64,000 nt of DNA. Origin: Syntrophaceae bacterium (lineage in GTDB: Bacteria; Desulfobacterota; BSN033; UBA1163). The DNA lies in the NCBI GenBank assembly GCA_013388635.1, contig JACAEX010000014.1:1-64000 (forward strand). The letters run 5' to 3'. The notes below the pieces were generated by a model. That model worked only from the letters and a program-made list of their open reading frames with translations, had not been told where the DNA came from and did no database searches. The position numbers were made by a program, and so were the translations under genes. Shown here piece by piece: positions 1 through 7,640 of the stretch; position 1 is the stretch's first letter; every line of letters starts with the position of its first letter.

Positions 1-2
1 GG

Positions 3-128
3 AGGGTTTGGACAAAGCTCAAGGGAGAAACCCTATTCATTGAGTCAGGCAAAAAGGTCATCGCTCAGTATCAGATCAAACACGATAGGTTGGATGAACC
101 AAGGGACAATTCAAACTTGAAAAAGTAG
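3..128 (+). CDS. C-terminal fragment, possibly a transposase
   Basis: An open frame enters from the left edge and stops at TAG 126-128, giving 41 residues that begin RVWTKLKGETLF and end DNSNLKK. The last codons overlap a short direct repeat (103-143), as seen at the ends of IS21/IS481-type insertion sequences, whose transposases often terminate close to the element end. The fragment is too short to assign a family from sequence alone, so the transposase identity is an inference. It could also be the end of an ordinary upstream gene. It is not the end of carA, which is the usual partner upstream of carB. Confidence 0.3.
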   Translation, partial: RVWTKLKGETLFIESGKKVIAQYQIKHDRLDEPRDNSNLKK

Positions 129-143
129 GACAATTCAAATTTG
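103..143 (+). repeat. Tandem direct repeat, possible IS end
   Basis: GGACAATTCAAACTTG (103-118) is repeated as GGACAATTCAAATTTG (128-143), 15 of 16 bases identical with a 25-base period. Closely spaced direct repeats of this sort occur in the ends of IS21-like elements. The stretch from here to carB at 292 is AT-rich and holds no gene. Confidence 0.45.
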
Positions 144-291
144 GAATAACAAAAATTTTTGAATTTGATTTTTCATCCCATTTTTTATAGATTATCTCGT
201 TTGCATCATTACTCCTCATCGAAGAGGGCTGGGATGGCTTACCCTTCATGGAAAATATGACCGTTTATAGCCCGCATGGAGAACTTTTCAT

Positions 292-3200
292 ATGCCGAAA
301 CGCGACGATATAAAGAAAGTGATGATCATCGGTTCAGGGCCTATCGTCATCGGTCAGGCCTGTGAATTCGATTACTCGGGCACCCAAGCCTGCAAGGCCC
401 TTCGTGAGTTGGGATATGAGATCCTACTGGTCAATTCAAATCCGGCAACCATTATGACCGATCCTGGAATGGCTGATGTCACCTACATTGAACCCCTGAA
501 TGTACAGACGCTGAAGGAGATTATAGAAAAGGAAAGGCCCGATGCCATACTGCCCAATCTGGGTGGCCAGACCGGACTGAATCTTACAGCGGAACTGTCT
601 CGAGAAGGCATCCTTTTCCTCTATGGTGTGAAGATCATCGGGGTCGACATCGATGCCATTGAACGAGGAGAAGACCGGATTGCATTTAAGGAAACAATGA
701 AGAAGTTGGGCATTGACATGCCGAGAAGCAAACCTGCCTTCAGCGTGGAAGAGGCAGAGGAGATCGCCGCTGAACTGGGCTACCCTGTGGTCATCCGTCC
801 AGCCTACACCTTAGGAGGGACAGGAGGGGGGCTGGTCTATAATGTGGAAGAATTGAAGACTGTGGCCAGCCGGGGCATCTCGGCAAGCCTGGTGGGACAG
901 ATACTGGTAGAGGAATCGGTCCTCGGATGGGAGGAGTTGGAACTTGAAGTGGTCCGCGACTCCAAGAACCAGATGATCACGGTCTGTTTTATTGAGAATG
1001 TGGACCCGATGGGTGTGCATACCGGAGACTCCTTCTGTACGGCACCGATGCTTACGATCTCCCCCGAATTGCAGAAACTCCTTCAGAAATATTCCTACGA
1101 CATTGTGGAGGCCATTCAGGTCATCGGCGGGACCAACATCCAGTTCGCCCATGATCCCAAAACAGGAAGGGTGGTGGTGATCGAGATCAACCCCAGAACT
1201 TCAAGATCTTCTGCCCTTGCCTCCAAGGCCACCGGCTTCCCGATCGCCTTCATCTCATCCAAGCTGGCTGCCGGGATGACGCTCGATGAGATCCCTTACT
1301 GGAGGGAGGGGACATTGGAGAAGTATACCCCATCGGGCGAATATGTGGTGGTGAAGTTCGCCCGATGGGCCTTTGAAAAATTTAAGGATGCCCAGGACAA
1401 ACTCGGCACCCAGATGCGTGCTGTGGGTGAGGTCATGAGCATTGGCAAAACATACAAAGAGGCCTTACAGAAATCGATCCGATCTCTCGAGATCGGCCGC
1501 TACGGATTGGGGTTTGCTAAGGATTTCCATCATCGTTCCCTTGCCGAGCTTATGGATCTCTTGACCGAACCCTCGAGCGAACGCCAATTCATTATGTATG
1601 AGGCCCTGCGCAAGGGTGCGAGCGTGGACGATCTCCATAAGAAAACCTTTATCAAGCCCTGGTTCATAGAACAGATGAAAGAGCTGGTTGAACTTGAAGA
1701 GGAAATACTCCAGTACAGGGGTCGGGCTCTGCCCGATGATCTATTGGTGAGAGCAAAAAAAGACGGTTTTTCCGACCGTTACCTCTCCCAGCTTCTCGGC
1801 CTCCCTGAGAAGGAAATTCGAGATCGCCGCATTTCCCTGGGCGTGGTTCAAGGCTGGGAACCTGTGCCGGTCAGTGGCGTAAAGAACGCCGCCTACTACT
1901 TCTCCACTTACAATGGCCCGGATAAGGTGGGGGTCAGCAAGAAGCCAAAGATCATGGTCCTGGGAGGAGGTCCGAACCGTATCGGGCAGGGCATTGAGTT
2001 CGACTATTGCTGTGTCCATGCGGCCTTTGCACTGCGGGATGAGGGGTATGAGTCGATCATGGTGAACTGCAATCCCGAAACCGTCTCAACGGACTACGAC
2101 ACCTCGGATAAACTTTATTTTGAGCCTCTTACCGTTGAGGATGTCTTGAGCATCTATGAAAAAGAAAAACCCGAAGGGGTCATTGTTCAATTTGGAGGTC
2201 AGACCCCCCTCAATATCGCGAACGAACTGGCCCGTGCCGGAGTGAAGATCATCGGGACTTCACCAGAGACGATCGATCTGGCAGAGGATCGGGATCGCTT
2301 CCGCCAGATGATGGCCAAACTGGCCATCCCCATGCCAGAATCGGGAATGGCCAGCGACCTTGAAGAAGCGCTTCGCGTGGCAGAAAGGATCGGTTATCCC
2401 CTCATGGTAAGGCCCTCGTATGTACTGGGAGGACGAGGCATGGAGGTGGTCCACGACGAGGAGATGCTCAAACAGTACGTCGCCGCAGCGGTGGGCGTGA
2501 CGCCAGAAAGGCCCATCCTGATTGATAAATTTTTGGAAAATGCCGTTGAGACCGAGGCCGATGCGATTTCCGACGGATCCGATGCTTTTGTGCCAGCGGT
2601 GATGGAGCATATTGAACTGGCTGGCATCCATTCTGGAGACTCTGCCTGTGTCATCCCGCCGATCAGCCTCTCGCCTAAACATCTGGAGACCATCTACGAA
2701 TATACTCGAAGAATTGCCATCGAGCTCCATGTGATCGGCCTGATCAATATTCAGTATGCCATTGCGAACGACCAGGTCTATGTCTTGGAGGCAAACCCTC
2801 GCGCCTCCCGGACCGTACCTCTGGTCTCAAAAGTCTGTAACATTCCCATGGCACGTGTGGCCACCCAAGTCATGCTCGGCAAAAAATTGAGTTCCCTCAA
2901 CCTCAGGGCCAGAGCGATCAGACACTATGGGGTGAAGGAAGCGGTCTTCCCCTTCAATATGTTCCCTGAAGTGGACCCACTCTTGGGGCCTGAGATGCGT
3001 TCTACTGGAGAGGTTTTGGGCCTGGCCGACTCCTTTGGCCTTGCCTTCTTCAAAGCGCAGCAGGCGGCCCAACAGTTCCTTCCTCTCGAGGGAACGGTGC
3101 TGATCACTGTCTCAAGCAAAGACAGACCTGCTGTCCTCGAGGTTGCCAAGGAGTTTGATCGGCTGGGTTTCAAAATAAAGGCGACAAACGGGACGCACCG

Positions 3201-3492
3201 GTTCCTGGCTGAACATGGCATTCAGTCTGAACTGATCCTGAAGATGCACGAGGGACGTCCCAATATTGTCGATGGGATCAAAAACAAGGAGATTCAACTG
3301 GTGATCAATACACCCAGTGGCAAACTCAGTATCCATGACGATTCCTATATTCGTAAGGCAGCGATCAAGTATAAGATCCCTTATATTACAACCTTAGCTG
3401 CGGCAAGGGCTGCGGCTAAGGGCATCGCCGCTTACCGGCAGGGAAAGGGCAGCGTGCGCTCCCTCCAGAGTTACCATGGGGATATCCGTTAG
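292..3492 (+). CDS. carB: Carbamoyl-phosphate synthase large subunit
   Basis: Makes carbamoyl phosphate from bicarbonate, ATP and ammonia passed from the small subunit CarA, for pyrimidine and arginine synthesis in the cytoplasm. The 1066-residue length is normal. Two homologous halves are visible: each has a Rossmann-like start (GSGPIVIGQACEFDYSG near residue 13; GGGPNRIGQGIEFDYCC near 558) and an ATP-grasp domain with GGTGGG (about 174) or GGRGMEV (about 717). The C-terminal MGS-like allosteric domain, where ornithine and UMP bind in known enzymes, covers roughly the last 130 residues. ATG at 292 has a GGAGA nine bases upstream. carA is not adjacent on the left, where only a transposase-like remnant is seen, so the carAB operon is split or carA lies further upstream. 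Confidence 0.98.
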   Translation: MPKRDDIKKVMIIGSGPIVIGQACEFDYSGTQACKALRELGYEILLVNSNPATIMTDPGMADVTYIEPLNVQTLKEIIEKERPDAILPNLGGQTGLNLTAELSREGILFLYGVKIIGVDIDAIERGEDRIAFKETMKKLGIDMPRSKPAFSVEEAEEIAAELGYPVVIRPAYTLGGTGGGLVYNVEELKTVASRGISASLVGQILVEESVLGWEELELEVVRDSKNQMITVCFIENVDPMGVHTGDSFCTAPMLTISPELQKLLQKYSYDIVEAIQVIGGTNIQFAHDPKTGRVVVIEINPRTSRSSALASKATGFPIAFISSKLAAGMTLDEIPYWREGTLEKYTPSGEYVVVKFARWAFEKFKDAQDKLGTQMRAVGEVMSIGKTYKEALQKSIRSLEIGRYGLGFAKDFHHRSLAELMDLLTEPSSERQFIMYEALRKGASVDDLHKKTFIKPWFIEQMKELVELEEEILQYRGRALPDDLLVRAKKDGFSDRYLSQLLGLPEKEIRDRRISLGVVQGWEPVPVSGVKNAAYYFSTYNGPDKVGVSKKPKIMVLGGGPNRIGQGIEFDYCCVHAAFALRDEGYESIMVNCNPETVSTDYDTSDKLYFEPLTVEDVLSIYEKEKPEGVIVQFGGQTPLNIANELARAGVKIIGTSPETIDLAEDRDRFRQMMAKLAIPMPESGMASDLEEALRVAERIGYPLMVRPSYVLGGRGMEVVHDEEMLKQYVAAAVGVTPERPILIDKFLENAVETEADAISDGSDAFVPAVMEHIELAGIHSGDSACVIPPISLSPKHLETIYEYTRRIAIELHVIGLINIQYAIANDQVYVLEANPRASRTVPLVSKVCNIPMARVATQVMLGKKLSSLNLRARAIRHYGVKEAVFPFNMFPEVDPLLGPEMRSTGEVLGLADSFGLAFFKAQQAAQQFLPLEGTVLITVSSKDRPAVLEVAKEFDRLGFKIKATNGTHRFLAEHGIQSELILKMHEGRPNIVDGIKNKEIQLVINTPSGKLSIHDDSYIRKAAIKYKIPYITTLAAARAAAKGIAAYRQGKGSVRSLQSYHGDIR

Positions 3493-3569
3493 CTCATCTG
3501 AGCGATTCAGCAGACTCGCCCTACATAGAAGTTGTGAAAACCGCTCAATTCAGTTTTTTGCGGAAGCCC

Positions 3570-3598
3570 TTGACATATCGGAATTAAAATGGCATAAT
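3570..3598 (+). promoter_or_regulatory. Sigma-70 promoter of the cold-shock gene
   Basis: TTGACA (3570-3575) and CATAAT (3593-3598) are separated by 17 bases, a near-consensus housekeeping promoter. The start of transcription would be near 3605, giving a leader of about 130 bases before the cold-shock gene with a terminator-like hairpin inside it. Confidence 0.75.
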
Positions 3599-3642
3599 AC
3601 TAAATGTAGGTTGTAAGAAGTATCTGTTTGGATCATAAAGGG

Positions 3643-3680
3643 TCGCAAAAGTGCTTCTGAGAACTTTTGCGATTTTTTTT
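3643..3680 (+). terminator. Intrinsic terminator or attenuator in csp leader
   Basis: TCGCAAAAGT (3643-3652) pairs perfectly with ACTTTTGCGA (3663-3672) around a 10-base loop and is followed directly by eight Ts. It lies about 40 bases after the predicted start of transcription and 57 bases before the cold-shock start codon. It either ends a small RNA of about 75 bases or acts as an attenuator for the cold-shock gene. Confidence 0.7.
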
Positions 3681-3736
3681 AGGACCAAGGCTATTACAAC
3701 TTACTTGAACCTAAAGTGGAAAGGAGGTGAGTTGTA

Positions 3737-3940
3737 GTGGCCAAAGGTCGTGTCAAATGGTTTAATGAGAAGAAAGGCTATGGGTTCATTTCCAGAGATG
3801 ATGGAGATGATGTCTTCGTTCACTTCTCGGCGATCAAGAGGGATGGTTTCAAGACCCTTTATGAGGGCGACGAGGTGGAGTTTGAAGTGTCCAAAGGGCC
3901 AAAGGGCCCTCAGGCAACCAATGTGGTCGTGCTGAGCTGA
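3737..3940 (+). CDS. Cold-shock domain protein, CspA family
   Basis: A 67-residue single cold-shock domain (OB fold) that binds single-stranded RNA and DNA. Both RNA-binding motifs are present: RNP1-like KGYGFISRD (about residues 13-21) and RNP2-like DVFVHFSAI (about 24-32). The GTG start is supported by a perfect Shine-Dalgarno AAGGAGGTGA (3721-3730). Proteins of this family act as RNA chaperones and, for E. coli CspA/C/E, as transcription antiterminators. That makes the terminator-like hairpin in its own leader notable. A strong terminator follows the stop codon, so the gene is monocistronic. Confidence 0.95.
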   Translation: MAKGRVKWFNEKKGYGFISRDDGDDVFVHFSAIKRDGFKTLYEGDEVEFEVSKGPKGPQATNVVVLS

Positions 3941-3965
3941 CATAGAAACTCATTAACCCGAAAAA

Positions 3966-4003
3966 AGAAAAAGACCCCGGGTTTTCTTCCGGGGTCTTTT
4001 TTT
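3966..4003 (+). terminator. Rho-independent terminator after csp
   Basis: AAGACCCCGG (3971-3980) pairs with CCGGGGTCTT (3989-3998) across an 8-base loop, with a T run after it and an A run before it. The A run would give a T run on the other strand too, so it may also serve the minus-strand DUF2905 gene ending at 4051. Confidence 0.9.
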
Positions 4004-4050
4004 GCCAGTCAACTTCCCTGTTTCTCAGAATATTCGGAGAGATCCGGAAT

Positions 4051-4272
4051 TCATCTCCGAAATAATGAGAAGAAAAGGGTCAATAGGATGCTGATCAGAA
4101 TCGACGTAGCGAGGGGAAAGTAAAAGGTGAAATTCTTCTTTCTAATGACAATATCTCCCGGAAGCCTTCCAATCCAGGGAATCTTCTCCGCAATCAATAA
4201 AAGCAGACCAATCCCGATGACGAACAACCCTACCAGAATAAGCATCTTTCCCAAAGAACCCAAACCAAACAT
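4051..4272 (-). CDS. DUF2905 small membrane protein
   Basis: A 73-residue protein with two hydrophobic helices flanking the family signature IPWIGRLPGDIVIRKKNFTF, followed by FPLATSIL. This matches the DUF2905 family of small inner-membrane proteins of unknown role. The start was placed at the ATG reading MFGLGSLG because GGGGAGGAG lies just upstream; an in-frame ATG eight codons earlier has no comparable ribosome site. It follows queH on the same strand but is separated from it by 132 bases holding an inverted repeat, so co-transcription is uncertain. Confidence 0.85.
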   Translation of the reverse strand: MFGLGSLGKMLILVGLFVIGIGLLLLIAEKIPWIGRLPGDIVIRKKNFTFYFPLATSILISILLTLFFSLFRR

Positions 4273-4320
4273 CTCTCCTCCCCAATGCAAGTTCAAATAT
4301 CAAAATCTAAATCAAGTTGT

Positions 4321-4398
4321 GGAATGGTGGAATGCTGGAATAATGATAGAAAAATAAAAACATTTTTTCGTCAACCCATTATTCCAATGTTCCATTTT
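4321..4398. repeat. Imperfect inverted repeat
   Basis: GGAATGCTGGAATAATG (ending 4345) is the near complement of CATTATTCCAATGTTCC (starting 4377), with a spacer of about 30 bases. The arms are built from the direct units TGGAATG and TGGAATA. It sits between queH and DUF2905. It resembles dispersed palindromic debris rather than a terminator, as no T run follows. Confidence 0.5.
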
Positions 4399-4404
4399 CC
4401 CTTA

Positions 4405-4944
4405 TCACCCTTTCGCCCTTTGCAAATATCTCTCCTTTTCAGAATAGATGCAGCCGCAATACTGCTGGCGATACAAACCCATCGCCTTCGATACCTCCAG
4501 CCCTCTTCTCCATCCCTGCCGGAAATCCTCATAGTAGAAAGGAACCCCGATCTCCTGGGCAAAACGCTCCCCCGTCTCACGGATCAGAGGATGGTCCTGG
4601 TGAGTGCTCTGAAGGAGCGTCGTTGAAAATCGATCGAATCCGCTCTTCTTTGCCTCCCTCGCAGTGGCCTCCAAACGAATCGCGTAGCAATATCGGCATC
4701 TCTCCCCTTCCCGATGGGCCACATTCCTCAAGAATTCCTCAAGGAGGTATTCATCTCGGTAGATCATCCTCAACCCCACCTTGTCAGCGTACTCTCTTAG
4801 CGACTCCAGTCTCCTCATATACTCCTGGTAGGGATGGATGTTTGGATTGAAGAAAAATCCTGTCACTTCATCTTCCCCCTTTCTCAGTCGCTCAAGGGGA
4901 TAAATGGCGCAGTTAGCGCAACAGATGTGAAGCAGAAGTCTCAT
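4405..4944 (-). CDS. queH: Epoxyqueuosine reductase QueH
   Basis: Performs the last step of queuosine synthesis, reducing epoxyqueuosine in tRNA to queuosine; QueH is the iron-sulfur type that replaces QueG in many anaerobes. The 179-residue protein shows the family's N-terminal LLHICCANC, the central RCRYCYAIR and the C-terminal YCGCIYS, giving the cysteines expected for the [4Fe-4S] cluster. The family was formerly DUF208. I chose the ATG reading MRLLLHIC; an upstream in-frame TTG is possible but lacks support. It lies 52 bases downstream of ppsA on the same strand and may be read through from it. Confidence 0.93.
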   Translation of the reverse strand: MRLLLHICCANCAIYPLERLRKGEDEVTGFFFNPNIHPYQEYMRRLESLREYADKVGLRMIYRDEYLLEEFLRNVAHREGERCRYCYAIRLEATAREAKKSGFDRFSTTLLQSTHQDHPLIRETGERFAQEIGVPFYYEDFRQGWRRGLEVSKAMGLYRQQYCGCIYSEKERYLQRAKG

Positions 4945-4996
4945 GCAAATTCCAATGGCCAAACGGTACGAGATTTAGATGCTTAAGACTTGGTCA

Positions 4997-7501
4997 TCAC
5001 TGGGTTATCGGTGCTTGAAATTTCGTGCTTGATGGGCTTTGTTCAGATTCTTTCCTCCGCGGTATCCCTAACTCTCTCTCAACCTCTAAGATCTTATCGG
5101 TCGTTTTGACGACCGTATCTGGGTTCAGGGAGATGCTATCAATACCACATCGGACCAGAAACTCGGCAAATTCCGGATAGTCGCTGGGCGCCTGGCCACA
5201 GATGCCGATCTTTTTGCCATTCTTCTTCGCCTTCTCAATCATCCATTGGACCATCCGTTTCACCGTCTCATCTCTTTCGTCAAAGATGTGAGAGACCTTT
5301 TCTGAATCGCGATCGAGGCCCAATACCAGTTGGGTGAGATCATTGGATCCGATCGAAAACCCATCAAAAATCTCACTGAACTCATCCGCCATGATCACAT
5401 TGCTCGGCACTTCACACATCATATAGATCTCCAGACCATTTTGCCCCTGGACCAAACCGTATTTCCTCATCTCCGCGATGACCAACCTTCCCTCCTCCAC
5501 CGTCCGGCAAAAAGGGATCATCAACTTGACATTGGTCAGGCCCATCTCGTCCCGGACCTTCCTCATGGCCAGACATTCGAGTCCAAATCCCTCCTGGTAG
5601 TCCTCATCGTAATAGCGGCAGGCCCCCCGGAAGCCGATCATCGGATTATCTTCCACCGGCTCGAATTCGCCCCCCCCGATGAGGTTGGCATACTCGTTTG
5701 TCTTGAAATCGCTCATCCGAACGATCACATCTTTCGGATAGAACGCCGCAGCGATCTTCCCAACGCCCTGCGCCAGCCGATCGATGAAGAAGAGTTTCTT
5801 ATCTTCGTATCCCGCCGTCAGATGGTCGATCTCCTTTTTCGCATGTTCGTCCCTCAATTCATCAAAATGGATCAACGCCATCGGATGGATCCGGATAGAG
5901 TTGTTGATGATGAACTCCAGCCTGGCCAGGCCCACGCCATCATTTGGGATGAAGGAGAGATGGAACGCATTGTCCGGATTTCCCACATTCATCATGATCT
6001 TCGTCTGGGGTCGCTCAAAATGCTCCATGTCGAACCGCTTCACCTCGAAGTCGAGAATGCCCTCATACACCAGGCCTGTCTCCCCTTCTGCACAACAGAC
6101 CGTAGCGCTCCGATAATCCCTCAGGATTTCACTGCCATTTCCCGTTCCCACCACACAGGGTATTCCCAGTTCGCGGCTGATGATGGCCGCATGGCAGGTC
6201 CTTCCCCCTCGGTCCGTTACGATCCCGGAGGCAATCTTCATGACGGGTTCCCAGTCCGGGTCTGTCATCTGGGTCACTAAGATCTCACCCTTTTTAAACC
6301 TCTCGATCTCCCTGACGCTCGAAATGACATGGATCGGTCCTGTGCCGATCTTCTCCCCGACGCTCTTCCCCTGGACCAGAACCCTTCCCTTCTCCTTCAG
6401 GATATAGGTTTCCAGAATACTTCTCTTTTGCTGGGATTTCACCGTCTCTGGTCTTGCTTGGAGGACAAAGAGCTGCTGTGTGATGCCATCTTTTGCCCAC
6501 TCGATATCCATGGGCATGTAAGAACCTGCCTTTTTGGAATAGTGCTCTTCGATCTTCACCCCCCATTCTGCCAACAGGATAATCTCCTCATCGCTCAGGA
6601 TGAAATTCGACCGATCAGATGCGGCGACAGGAACGTTCTTGGTCGAACTCTCTCCTTCCACCGCATAGACCATCTTGATCTCCTTGGAGCCGAGGGTCTT
6701 CTGAATGATCGGTTTGTATCTCTTCTGGAGGCAAGGCTTAAACACATAAAACTCGTCGGGGTTGATCACTCCCTGAACAATATTCTCTCCCAATCCGTAA
6801 GAGCCCGTGATATAGACGACGTCCGGAAAACCTGATTCCGTATCGATCGTAAACATCACGCCCGAACAGGCCTTATCCGACCTCACCATCTTCTGGATCC
6901 CGATCGATAGGGCTATCTGGAAGTGATCGAACCCTCTGTGGACTCTGTAGGAGATGGCTCGATTGGTAAAAAGAGAGGCGAAACATCGCTTGCAGGCCTG
7001 GATCAGGGCATATTCTCCTCGGATGTTGAGAAAGGTCTCCTGCTGACCGGCGAAACTGGATGTGGGAAGATCTTCGGCCGTTGCGCTGCTCCGAACGGCT
7101 ACGTCCGTGTCCTCCCCATACTCCTTGCACAACTTCCGGTAGGCCTTAACAATCTCTTCGATGATCTCCCTTGGAAACTCAAGGCTGTAGATCAGTCTCC
7201 GAATTCGACTTCCCCGCTCGGAGAGATTCTCAACGTCCTCCACATTGACGTCCGAGAGGATCTCCTGAATACTCTCCCTGATCCTTGGCCTCCCCTTGGT
7301 CTCGTACCAATCCTGGACAATCCCTTCATCCAGAAGGGCATGGTAGGCGTGCACGGTCACCGCAAATCCGTTTGGAATGTTGACACCGTATTTCGAAAGT
7401 TCCCTCCGCATCTCTCCCAAAGAGGCATTCTTCCCGCCCACCAGTGGAAGATCCTTCAGCCCGACTTCATCAAACCAGAGAATGTAGGGTTTATTGGCCA
7501 T
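4997..7501 (-). CDS. ppsA: Phosphoenolpyruvate synthase
   Basis: Converts pyruvate and ATP to phosphoenolpyruvate, AMP and phosphate, the gluconeogenic entry from pyruvate. The 834-residue protein has an N-terminal ATP-grasp domain (GGKNASLGEM near residue 20; DVAVRSSATAEDLP), a central swivelling phosphohistidine domain with GGRTCHAAI (catalytic His about 437), and a C-terminal PEP/pyruvate TIM barrel ending with GICGQAPSDYPEF. An open frame extends 50 codons further upstream, but the ATG at 7501 has AAGGAGGG placed correctly and fits the family's N-terminus. It is transcribed away from ppdK, which performs a related reversible reaction, across a 139-base shared region with a clear promoter. 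Confidence 0.96.
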   Translation of the reverse strand: MANKPYILWFDEVGLKDLPLVGGKNASLGEMRRELSKYGVNIPNGFAVTVHAYHALLDEGIVQDWYETKGRPRIRESIQEILSDVNVEDVENLSERGSRIRRLIYSLEFPREIIEEIVKAYRKLCKEYGEDTDVAVRSSATAEDLPTSSFAGQQETFLNIRGEYALIQACKRCFASLFTNRAISYRVHRGFDHFQIALSIGIQKMVRSDKACSGVMFTIDTESGFPDVVYITGSYGLGENIVQGVINPDEFYVFKPCLQKRYKPIIQKTLGSKEIKMVYAVEGESSTKNVPVAASDRSNFILSDEEIILLAEWGVKIEEHYSKKAGSYMPMDIEWAKDGITQQLFVLQARPETVKSQQKRSILETYILKEKGRVLVQGKSVGEKIGTGPIHVISSVREIERFKKGEILVTQMTDPDWEPVMKIASGIVTDRGGRTCHAAIISRELGIPCVVGTGNGSEILRDYRSATVCCAEGETGLVYEGILDFEVKRFDMEHFERPQTKIMMNVGNPDNAFHLSFIPNDGVGLARLEFIINNSIRIHPMALIHFDELRDEHAKKEIDHLTAGYEDKKLFFIDRLAQGVGKIAAAFYPKDVIVRMSDFKTNEYANLIGGGEFEPVEDNPMIGFRGACRYYDEDYQEGFGLECLAMRKVRDEMGLTNVKLMIPFCRTVEEGRLVIAEMRKYGLVQGQNGLEIYMMCEVPSNVIMADEFSEIFDGFSIGSNDLTQLVLGLDRDSEKVSHIFDERDETVKRMVQWMIEKAKKNGKKIGICGQAPSDYPEFAEFLVRCGIDSISLNPDTVVKTTDKILEVERELGIPRRKESEQSPSSTKFQAPITQ

Positions 7502-7538
7502 AAGCCCTCCTTGGGATCGTATTCGTTCCGCTATACGA

Positions 7539-7567
7539 AATTTAGCCAAATCGCAGAATTCTGTCAA
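7539..7567 (-). promoter_or_regulatory. Sigma-70 promoter of ppsA
   Basis: Read on the minus strand, TTGACA (7567-7562) and TAAATT (7544-7539) are 17 bases apart. Transcription would start about 30 bases before the ppsA ATG. On the plus strand a TATAAT at 7597-7602 may serve ppdK, but it has only a weak -35 match. Confidence 0.65.
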
Positions 7568-7640
7568 GACAAATGGCGATTGTTTTTTCCATAAGATATA
7601 ATTATTGAGATGACTTAAAACCGAGCAAAGAGGACGAATC

